A DNA stretch of 64,000 nt from NCBI RefSeq assembly GCF_002930645.1, contig NZ_PSNW01000011.1, positions 1 through 64,000 of the forward strand. Direction: 5' to 3'. The position numbers and the translations under genes were made by a program. Below, piece after piece: positions 57,836-64,000 of the stretch (the stretch's first letter is position 1; the number at the start of each line of letters is the position of its first letter). The notes beneath the pieces are model-generated. The model was not told where the DNA came from. It made no database searches and saw only the letters and a program-made list of their open reading frames with translations. This stretch comes from Solimonas fluminis (GTDB lineage Bacteria; Pseudomonadota; Gammaproteobacteria; Nevskiales; Nevskiaceae).

Positions 57836-58681
57836 ATGAACCCCTTTCGTATCGGCAGATTCCTCGTGGCGGCAGCACTGGCGCTCAGCGCGGGGCTGGC
57901 CCAGGCCGGGCATGTCCTGGTGGTGCTGTCGGACTCGGACCGCCTCGACCTGAAGGACGGCCAGGTCTACCCCACCGGCTTCTATCTCAACGAGTTGATG
58001 CAGCCGGTGAAGCTGCTGCTGGACGCCGGCCACCAGGTGAGCTTCGCCACGCCGCTGGGACGCGCGCCCGCGGTGGACGTGAATTCGCTGGACGCGATGC
58101 ACTTCGGCGGCAACGCCGCCGCGCTGCGCGAGCATCGGGCGCTGCTGGAACGCCTGGCGCTGACCTCGCCGGAGAAGTCGCCGGTGATCAGCCTGGAGCG
58201 TGCCGAGCAGATCGGCTTCGGCCGCTTCGACGCGGTCTACGTGCCGGGCGGGCATGCCCCGATGCAGGACCTGCTGCACAGCGCCACGCTGGGCCGCCTG
58301 CTGGCCCACTTCCATCAGGCTGGAAAGACCACGGCGCTGGTCTGCCATGGCCCCATCGCGCTGCTGTCGTCGCTGCGCGACCCGCAGGCCTTCACGCGGC
58401 AACTGGAGAAGGACGGCAAGGCGCAGAAGCCACGGTGGATCTACGCGGGCTACCGCATGACCGTGATCAGCAACCAGGAAGAGGAGCAGGCCAAGGGCTA
58501 CCTGAAGGGCGGCGCGATGAAGTTCTACCCGCAGACGGCGCTGCAGCAGGCCGGCGGCGACTACCGCAGCAACACCGCTCCCTGGACCGCGAACGTGGTG
58601 GTCGACCGGGAACTGGTCACCGGCCAGAACCCGGCTTCCGCGCTGGAGGTGGGGCGGCTGCTGCTGCAGCGCCTGAAGTAG
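57836..58681 (+). CDS. Periplasmic DJ-1/PfpI-family protein, 281 aa
   Basis: A signal peptide (cleavage after AQA) precedes a class I glutamine-amidotransferase-like fold. GHVLVVLSDSDRLDLKDG, YVPGGHAPMQDL and ALVCHGPIALLSSL are present, the last with the nucleophile Cys in a typical HGP elbow. Relatives of the Hsp31/DJ-1 group act as glyoxalases, chaperones or isocyanide hydratases; export to the periplasm is unusual. CGGAGA lies before the ATG at 57836. An upstream ATG at 57788 is possible but would disturb the signal peptide. Confidence 0.88.
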   Translation: MNPFRIGRFLVAAALALSAGLAQAGHVLVVLSDSDRLDLKDGQVYPTGFYLNELMQPVKLLLDAGHQVSFATPLGRAPAVDVNSLDAMHFGGNAAALREHRALLERLALTSPEKSPVISLERAEQIGFGRFDAVYVPGGHAPMQDLLHSATLGRLLAHFHQAGKTTALVCHGPIALLSSLRDPQAFTRQLEKDGKAQKPRWIYAGYRMTVISNQEEEQAKGYLKGGAMKFYPQTALQQAGGDYRSNTAPWTANVVVDRELVTGQNPASALEVGRLLLQRLK

Positions 58682-58690
58682 ACGGAAACG

Positions 58691-58710
58691 GCCCCGGCTG
58701 GCACCGGGGC
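58691..58710. terminator. Weak hairpin between convergent DJ-1 and modE genes
   Basis: GCCCCGG/CCGGGGC with a 6-base loop lies between the two stop codons (58681 and 58712). No T-run follows on either strand, so termination would be weak. Confidence 0.4.
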
Positions 58711-58711
58711 T

Positions 58712-59524
58712 TCAGCCGGCGACGCCCAGGATCACGCTGGAGGCCTTGAAGATGGCACTGGCGGCCTTGCCCTCCGCCAGGCCCAGTTCCTCGACGCTGG
58801 CATTGGTGATGGTGGCCACCACGGAGTTGCCGCCCTGGAGACCGATCACCACCTCGCTGTTGACGGCGCCGCGGGTGAGCTTGCTGATGCGCCCGCGCAG
58901 GCGGTTGCGGGCGGAGAGCTTCATCGCCGGGCCCTCGTCCAGGGCCACGATGACCCAGGACGCCTTGACCAGGGCCAGGGCCTCGACACCCTTCTTCAGG
59001 CCCAGGCTCTCCACGCTCTCGTGCGTGACGATGGCCACCAGGCGATCGCCGCCGGAGAGCTCCAGCTCCACCTCGTCGTTGACGGCGCCCGCCTTGACGC
59101 GGACGACCTTGCCGGAGAAGTGGTTGCGGGCACTGGTCAGCATGGTGAACCTCCGGAGCATGCGCAGGTCGGCCGAGGCATCGCCCAGCAGGCCGTTCAC
59201 GCGCTCGAGAAAGCGCTGGTGTTCCTCGGCGACGGCGCCGTAGGTCTGCACCAGCTGCTCGCCGCGCGGCGTCAGCGTGGTGCCGCCGCCACCCTTGCCG
59301 CCGGCGGCGCGTTGCACCAGCGGCCGGTCGGACAGGTTGTTCATGGACTCCACGGCATCCCAGGCGGCCTTGTAGCTGAGGCCCACGGCCTTGGCCGCAT
59401 GGGTGATGGAGCGGGTTTCGCCGATGGCCGCCAGCAGCTCGATCCAGCGCTGGCCGCCGAGCTTGCCGCCCCGGGCCTCCAGCTGCAGGCTGCCGCTGAC
59501 GCTGAGGGCCTTCTTCGCCGGCAC
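58712..59524 (-). CDS. modE: Molybdate-responsive regulator ModE, 270 aa
   Basis: The winged-helix N-terminal domain (GGQRWIELLAAIGETRSITHAAKAVGLSYKAAWDAVE, residues about 24-61) is followed by two Mop domains. Both contain SARNHFSGKVVRVKAGAVNDEV- or SARNRLRGRISKLTRGAVNSEV-type repeats. Molybdate binding to the Mop pair turns the dimer into a repressor of mod operons. The GTG at 59524 begins one base after the TlpA stop codon. It likely controls modABC and the porin through the box at 54651-54678. Confidence 0.96.
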   Translation of the reverse strand: MPAKKALSVSGSLQLEARGGKLGGQRWIELLAAIGETRSITHAAKAVGLSYKAAWDAVESMNNLSDRPLVQRAAGGKGGGGTTLTPRGEQLVQTYGAVAEEHQRFLERVNGLLGDASADLRMLRRFTMLTSARNHFSGKVVRVKAGAVNDEVELELSGGDRLVAIVTHESVESLGLKKGVEALALVKASWVIVALDEGPAMKLSARNRLRGRISKLTRGAVNSEVVIGLQGGNSVVATITNASVEELGLAEGKAASAIFKASSVILGVAG

Positions 59525-59525
59525 G

Positions 59526-60032
59526 CTACTTCTTGTTCATCAGCGCGATGACGCGCTGCTTCAGGTCTTCGGTGAAGCCGGCACCGTAGCCGTGGTAGAC
59601 CATGGAGATGCGGCCGTCCTGGGCCACGAGGTAGGTCGCCGGCAGGCGCCAGACTTCGTAGAAGCGCGGCGCGAAGCCGAGCTGGTCCACCACCAGCGGA
59701 TAGGTCACCGGACGCGCCTTGGCGAAGCGGCGGGCGTCCTCGACGTTGCGGTCGATGCTGACGCCCAGCACCTCGAACTTGTCGCCATAGCCCTTCTTGT
59801 GCAGGTCGGCGCGCATCGCGTCCAGCTCCGGCATGGCCTGGATGCAGGGCCCGCACCAGGAAGCCCAGAAGTCGACGATCACGACGCGGCCCTTGAGCTG
59901 GCTGAGCTTGATGCCCTCGGGCCCGCTCAGCACCACGCCGGCCGCCTCGGGGGCCATGTCGCCGATGGTGGCGGCCTGCGCGGGCAGCGCGCAGGCCAGC
60001 GCCAGCAGGGCCGCGGACAGGAGCTTCGGCAT
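59526..60032 (-). CDS. TlpA-like periplasmic thioredoxin, 168 aa
   Basis: A signal peptide (cleavage near AQAAT) is followed by a TlpA/ResA-type fold with the redox motif WCGPC (residues about 57-61) and PATYLVAQDG. It probably reduces disulphides in the periplasm, e.g. in cytochrome c maturation. It is 4 bases downstream of ffh and 1 base upstream of modE, so it may be read on the ffh transcript. Confidence 0.92.
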   Translation of the reverse strand: MPKLLSAALLALACALPAQAATIGDMAPEAAGVVLSGPEGIKLSQLKGRVVIVDFWASWCGPCIQAMPELDAMRADLHKKGYGDKFEVLGVSIDRNVEDARRFAKARPVTYPLVVDQLGFAPRFYEVWRLPATYLVAQDGRISMVYHGYGAGFTEDLKQRVIALMNKK

Positions 60033-60036
60033 GGGC

Positions 60037-61401
60037 TCAGCGCCGCGGCATCATGCCGGGCGGCAGGCGCCCGGCGAGGCTGCGCATCATCTTGGCCATG
60101 CCGCCGCCCGCGAACTTCTTCATCATGTCCTTGGTGGTCTCGTACTGGCGCAGCAGCTGGTTGACCTGCTGCACTTCCACGCCGGCGCCCGCCGCGATGC
60201 GGCGCTTGCGCGAGGCCTTGATCAGGTCCGGGAAGCGGCGCTCCTGCGGCGTCATCGAGTTGATGATGGCGACGGTGCGGCGGATCTGCTTCTCGGCGTC
60301 GACGCTCTTGATCTGCTCCTGCATCTGGGCGCCGCCCGGCAGCTTCTCCAGGATCGACTGCATGCTGCCCATGTTCTGCATCTGCAGCATCTGCTCGCGG
60401 AAGTCGGCGAGGTCGAATCCCTTGTTCTTCTTGAGCTTCTCGGCGAGCTTCTGGGCCTTCTCGTGGTCGACCTTGCGGGCCGTCTCCTCGATCAGGCCGA
60501 GCACGTCGCCCTGGCCGATGATGCGGTTGGCGATGCGGTCCGGGTGGAAGATCTCCAGGCGGTCGGACTTCTCGCCGACGCCGAGGAACTTGATCGGGCG
60601 GCCGGTGACCTGGCGCACCGACAGCGCGGCGCCGCCGCGGGAGTCGCCGTCGACCTTGGTCAGGATCACGCCGGTCAGCGGCAGCGCATCGCCGAAGGCC
60701 TTGGCGGTCTTGGCGGCGTCCTGGCCGGTCATGCTGTCGACCACGAACAGCGTTTCCACCGGGTTCAGGGCGGCATGCAGCTCGGCGATCTCCTTCATCA
60801 TCGCCTCGTCGACCGTGGTGCGGCCGGCGGTGTCGACGATCAGCACGTCGGCGTACTGCTTCTTCGCGTGGGCCAGCGCCGCCTGGGCGATGGCCACGGG
60901 CTGCTGTCCGACCTCGGAGGGGAACCACTCGACGCCGACGTTGCCGGCGACGATGCGCAGCTGCTCGATGGCGGCCGGGCGGTAGACGTCGGCGGAGACG
61001 ACGACGACATTCTTCTTCTCGCGCTCCTTGAGCCACAGCGCCAGCTTGCCGGTGCTGGTGGTCTTGCCCGAGCCCTGCAGGCCTGCCATCAGGATGATGG
61101 CCGGGGGCTGCTGGCGCAGGTTCAGGGGCTCGGCGTTGCCGCCCAGGGTCTCGGTCAGCTCCTGCTGCACCACCTTGAGGAACTGCTGGCCCGGGGTCAG
61201 CGACTGCAGGATCTCGGCGCCCAGGGCGCGGACCTTGACCTTGTCGATGAACTCCTTGACCACCGGCAGGGCGACGTCCGCCTCCAGCAGGGCCATGCGC
61301 AGCTCGCGGGCGGCGGCGTTGACCTGGTCTTCGGTGAGGCGGCCCTGGCCGCGGATGGAATCAAGGACGCGGGAAAGGCGCGTCGTGAGGTTTTCGAACA
61401 T
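60037..61401 (-). CDS. ffh: Signal recognition particle protein Ffh, 454 aa
   Basis: GTPase of the signal recognition particle. It has an N domain, a G domain with GLQGSGKTTSTGKLA (residues about 104-118), DTAGR and TKVDGDSRGGAAL, and a methionine-rich M domain ending in LAGRLPPGMMPRR. The length is standard. The 4.5S RNA gene is not in the window. Confidence 0.99.
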   Translation of the reverse strand: MFENLTTRLSRVLDSIRGQGRLTEDQVNAAARELRMALLEADVALPVVKEFIDKVKVRALGAEILQSLTPGQQFLKVVQQELTETLGGNAEPLNLRQQPPAIILMAGLQGSGKTTSTGKLALWLKEREKKNVVVVSADVYRPAAIEQLRIVAGNVGVEWFPSEVGQQPVAIAQAALAHAKKQYADVLIVDTAGRTTVDEAMMKEIAELHAALNPVETLFVVDSMTGQDAAKTAKAFGDALPLTGVILTKVDGDSRGGAALSVRQVTGRPIKFLGVGEKSDRLEIFHPDRIANRIIGQGDVLGLIEETARKVDHEKAQKLAEKLKKNKGFDLADFREQMLQMQNMGSMQSILEKLPGGAQMQEQIKSVDAEKQIRRTVAIINSMTPQERRFPDLIKASRKRRIAAGAGVEVQQVNQLLRQYETTKDMMKKFAGGGMAKMMRSLAGRLPPGMMPRR

Positions 61402-61489
61402 TGAAGCGGCAGGCCGTGGAATCTGTGTCGGCGGATTCTAGAGCATGAGCCGGCGCCCCGTCCGCTGGCCCGGCCCGCCGCCCGACGGC

Positions 61490-62257
61490 TCAGGAGGTGA
61501 TCAGGTCGCCCCGCTGCAGGTGGTGGTAGCGCCAGTCCTTCAGGGCCGTGCGGCACTGCTTCTCGATCAGCTGCTCGCAGCCCGGCTTGTGGTGGGTCAG
61601 GAACAGTTCCGGATGGTGCTTGAGCTTGCGCAGCTCGGAGGCCAGCAGGCTCGGGGTGAAATGCCGGGAGGCGGCGCCCAGTTCGACCTGCTCGTCCGGA
61701 AAGGCGATCTCGATCATCAGCTTGTCGAGCCGCGGCAGGCCGTTGAGGAAGGCCCAGATGTCGTCGTTGGCCCAGGTGTCGCCGCTGAAGGCGAAGGTGC
61801 CGCGGGGACTTTCCAGGGCATAGCCCACCGCCGGGACGGTATGCAGCACCTTGAAGGCGGTCAGCCGCCGGTCGCCGCCCAGGTCGGTCGGCGCCCCGAC
61901 CTCGATCTCGGAGAAGCGCAGCAGGGGTTGCTCCTCGTTGGGCAGCTTGGAGAAGTCCGGCCAGATGGTCCAGTTGAAGACATGCTGGCGCACCGCCTCC
62001 AGCGTCTGCCGGGTGGCGTGCACGGCGATCGGCCGGTCGATCAGATCGAACAGGTTGTCGGCCATGAAGGCCAGGCCACAGACATGGTCGAGATGGGAAT
62101 GCGAGAGGAAGACATGGCTGATGCGGCGCTGCTGCGCCAGCGACAGGTCGCCCACCCCCGTTCCGGCATCGATCAGGATTTCGTCGTCCACCAGCAGGCT
62201 GGTGGTACGCAGGCCCGGCCCCACTCCCCCGCTGCAGCCCAGGACTTTGATCCGCAT
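61490..62257 (-). CDS. MBL-fold hydrolase, cyclic-nucleotide phosphodiesterase-like, 255 aa
   Basis: A metallo-beta-lactamase fold with the HSHLDH metal motif (residues about 52-57), SGDTWAND and a late THHKPG histidine. The start MRIKVLGCSGGVGPG is typical of a group related to class II cyclic-nucleotide phosphodiesterases (PDE1 type). Hydrolysis of 3',5'-cAMP is plausible, but tRNase Z-like or other roles cannot be excluded. It is divergent from ypjD across 107 bases; the ffh start is 88 bases downstream of its stop codon. Confidence 0.8.
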   Translation of the reverse strand: MRIKVLGCSGGVGPGLRTTSLLVDDEILIDAGTGVGDLSLAQQRRISHVFLSHSHLDHVCGLAFMADNLFDLIDRPIAVHATRQTLEAVRQHVFNWTIWPDFSKLPNEEQPLLRFSEIEVGAPTDLGGDRRLTAFKVLHTVPAVGYALESPRGTFAFSGDTWANDDIWAFLNGLPRLDKLMIEIAFPDEQVELGAASRHFTPSLLASELRKLKHHPELFLTHHKPGCEQLIEKQCRTALKDWRYHHLQRGDLITS

Positions 62258-62364
62258 GCGTTCCGTTGTTTTATGGTTGTGTCATTTGATCCTAGCACAG
62301 CGTTCTGCGCCCCCAACCGCGGCCTGCGTCACATCGCGGGCGATTCGGGTATGCTGCCGATCCC

Positions 62365-63162
62365 ATGACGTTAGCACTGATTCTCATTGCCGTTTTGTCC
62401 TACGCCGCCTGCGGCTGGCGGGTCTGGCGGTATCCGCAGCACGACAGCACGCTGGAGCGCGCCCTGGCGGGCGTGGCCATCGTGCTGCACGCCGCCGTGC
62501 TGGGGCACCAGGCCCTGCAGGGCGGCGCGATCCGCATCGGCCTGCCCGAGGCCGCCTCGCTGTTCACCCTGCAGTCCGCCGTGCTGCTGTGGCTGCTGTC
62601 CTGGCGCGAGCCGCTGCGCTCCCTGGGGCTGACGATCTACCCGCTGACCGGGCTGGCGGCCCTCTGGGCCGCCCTGGAACCCAGCCTGCTCGACGCCGCC
62701 CCGGTGGCCGACTGGAAACTGCGCTGGCACATCATCCTGTCGCTGTTCTCGGCCGGGCTGCTGACCATCGCCGCGATGCAGGCCGGCGCGCTGGCGCTGC
62801 AGGACCGCCTGCTGCACCGCCACGACCTCAGCCGCCTGCTGCTCGGCGGCCTGCCGCCGCTGCAGACCATGGAACGGCTGCTGTTCCAGCTGATCGCCAT
62901 CGGCTTCCTGCTGCTGTCGCTGACGCTGCTGTCGGGCCTGTGGTTCGTGCACGACTGGTTCGCCCAGCACCTGGCCCACAAGACCGTGCTGTCGATCACC
63001 GCCTGGCTGATCTTCGGCACGCTGCTGTGGGGGCGCTGGCGCTACGGCTGGCGCGGGCGCACGGCGATCCGCTGGTCGCTGGCGGGCTACGCCGTGCTCA
63101 TCCTGGCGTACTTCGGCAGCAAGCTCGTGCTGGAACAATTCCTGGGCAAGCACTGGACATGA
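62365..63162 (+). CDS. ypjD: CcsA-like inner-membrane protein YpjD, 265 aa
   Basis: Seven or eight hydrophobic helices with a WKLRWHIILSLFSAGLLTIAAMQA segment and a conserved late histidine stretch (HLAHKTVLSITAWLIFG), as in the cytochrome c assembly protein CcsA/YpjD family. The precise role of YpjD is not established. The order ffh, ypjD, CNNM transporter is a usual gammaproteobacterial arrangement. Confidence 0.92.
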   Translation: MTLALILIAVLSYAACGWRVWRYPQHDSTLERALAGVAIVLHAAVLGHQALQGGAIRIGLPEAASLFTLQSAVLLWLLSWREPLRSLGLTIYPLTGLAALWAALEPSLLDAAPVADWKLRWHIILSLFSAGLLTIAAMQAGALALQDRLLHRHDLSRLLLGGLPPLQTMERLLFQLIAIGFLLLSLTLLSGLWFVHDWFAQHLAHKTVLSITAWLIFGTLLWGRWRYGWRGRTAIRWSLAGYAVLILAYFGSKLVLEQFLGKHWT

Positions 63163-63256
63163 GCCGCCTGCCGGAAAAGGCGCGATTTTCCTGTGTTGCC
63201 GGAAGCCGGGCGCCCACGCGCCCGACTTCTGCCGGCGCCTCGCCGCGCCAATTTCA

Positions 63257-63286
63257 GTTTGTCGAAGAAGCTTTTCTTCAACAAAC
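63257..63286. promoter_or_regulatory. Inverted repeat in the ypjD-CNNM intergenic region
   Basis: GTTTGTCGAAGAA/TTCTTCAACAAAC around the loop GCTT pairs at 12 of 13 positions, in an AT-rich part of an otherwise GC-rich 218-base gap. It could be a terminator for ypjD without a clear T-run or an operator for the next gene. Confidence 0.5.
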
Positions 63287-63380
63287 CTTTACGCTACATT
63301 CTTAATGTCCGCCACGTTGACAGCGCGGCCCTCTCCCGAATAGATAGAAGTCCACACGGCCAAAGACTGACCGCGCGATC

Positions 63381-64000
63381 TTGGACGCCATCCCCTTGTG
63401 GGTCCTTTTCGGACTCCTGATCCTGATGTTGCTGTTGTCGGCATTCTTCTCCGGTTCCGAAACCGGACTGATGACGATGAACCGCTACCGCCTGCGCACG
63501 CGCGCCAAGCGGGGCGAGCGTGCCGCGCGGCTGGCGCAGGACCTGGTGGAGCGTCCGGACCACCTGATCGGCTGGATCCTGCTGGGCAACAACGTGGTGC
63601 AGGCCCTGGCCGCGTCGATCACCACCGTGATCGGCTACCGCCTGTTCGGCGAGATCGGCATCGCCTATGCCGCGGGTGCCGTGGCGCTGCTGCTGCTGAT
63701 CTTCAGCGAGTACATTCCCAAGACCCTGGCCGCGATCTACCCGGAGCGCCTGGGCCTGCCTTCGGCCTACATCCACTGGGCGCTGATCCGCCTGTTCTAC
63801 CCCGTGGTCTGGCTGGTCAACCGCGTCAGCAATGCCCTGCTGCGACTGCTCGGCGTCTCTCCGGAGGAAGCGGCGCAGCACAGCCTCAGCGCCGAGGAAT
63901 TGCGCACCGTGGTGGCCGAGGCCGGCGCCATGATCCCGCACCGCCACCAGAAGATGCTGCTGTCGATCCTGGACCTGGAGAAGGAAACGGTCGAGGACAT
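63381..64000 (+). CDS. CNNM/DUF21-domain transporter (HlyC/CorC family), N-terminal part
   Basis: About 206 residues are visible and the gene runs off the right edge. The reading frame begins LDAIPLWVLFGLLILMLLLSAFFSGSE and continues with TGLMTMNRYRLRTRAKRGERAARLA and NNVVQALAASI, the standard DUF21 membrane domain of CorC/YfjD-type magnesium/cobalt efflux proteins. An in-frame stop at 63345-63347 limits the upstream choice, so TTG at 63381 is the only plausible start. There is no good Shine-Dalgarno sequence. Confidence 0.92.
   Translation, partial: MDAIPLWVLFGLLILMLLLSAFFSGSETGLMTMNRYRLRTRAKRGERAARLAQDLVERPDHLIGWILLGNNVVQALAASITTVIGYRLFGEIGIAYAAGAVALLLLIFSEYIPKTLAAIYPERLGLPSAYIHWALIRLFYPVVWLVNRVSNALLRLLGVSPEEAAQHSLSAEELRTVVAEAGAMIPHRHQKMLLSILDLEKETVED

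Noticed and set aside
63159-63305. A 48-codon frame starting at the end of ypjD
   Set aside because: It has an ATG overlapping the ypjD stop but no ribosome-binding site, and it runs through the inverted repeat. Composition gives no support.

Overview
This is a GC-rich (roughly two-thirds G+C) bacterial chromosome segment, most likely from a gammaproteobacterium. The rpsP-rimM-trmD-rplS order, the ffh/ypjD/CNNM-transporter neighbourhood, the acyclic-terpene (Atu) carboxylase genes and the many outer-membrane proteins would fit a Solimonadaceae/Nevskiales-type or Pseudomonas-like environmental organism. The family-level assignment is a guess from gene content. No rRNA, tRNA, CRISPR array, prophage or insertion sequence was recognised.

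Layout, left to right. (1) 1-5.0 kb: the end of one OmpA/TSP3-type porin, an Ig-like-repeat lipoprotein, and a second near-identical OmpA/TSP3 porin. The 3' untranslated hairpins and terminators are duplicated with the gene. (2) 5.3-17.3 kb, mostly minus strand: an acyclic-terpenoid degradation block. It holds AtuF/AtuC-type geranyl-CoA carboxylase subunits, an AtuE-type hydratase, an SDR dehydrogenase, both electron-transfer flavoprotein subunits, ETF-ubiquinone oxidoreductase and AtuA. Citronellyl-CoA oxidation would need the ETF/ETF-QO chain, so the mixture makes metabolic sense. (3) 17.4-24.2 kb: pgpA, two paralogous small secreted proteins, htpG, a lipoprotein alpha/beta hydrolase, a DUF4105 outer-membrane protein and a DUF3015 protein. 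(4) 24.4-28.0 kb: a four-gene CecR-YbhGFS-like ABC exporter operon with a 22-bp dyad in front of its TetR-type regulator. (5) 28.2-30.1 kb: rpsP-rimM-trmD-rplS. (6) 30.4-39.0 kb, plus strand: a phosphorelay operon of overlapping genes. It has a degenerate-receiver/Hpt protein, a CHASE hybrid kinase, a 7TMR-DISM hybrid kinase with a dead Hpt domain, an alginate-export-type porin and a NarL-type response regulator.

(7) 39.0-53.1 kb, minus strand: a surface-adhesion region. A 3122-residue YadA-like trimeric autotransporter with a 49-residue-periodic coiled-coil stalk is followed by two very small membrane proteins and a BamE/OmpA-fused lipoprotein of the TpgA type. Upstream lies a translationally coupled ATP-grasp/GNAT/glycosyltransferase operon. 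A 39-bp element, 32/39 identical, sits in front of both the autotransporter and the ATP-grasp gene, which suggests one shared regulator. (8) 53.3-59.5 kb: a phosphate-selective-type porin divergent from modABC with a ModE box between them, then a LysR regulator, a periplasmic DJ-1/PfpI protein and modE. (9) 59.5-64 kb: a TlpA-like thioredoxin, ffh, a metallo-beta-lactamase-fold phosphodiesterase, ypjD and the start of a CNNM/CorC-type transporter.

The least explained parts are the ATP-grasp/GNAT/glycosyltransferase operon with its shared promoter element, the split phosphorelay, and a three-hairpin intergenic element present in two copies whose loops are conserved while the stems change in a complementary way.
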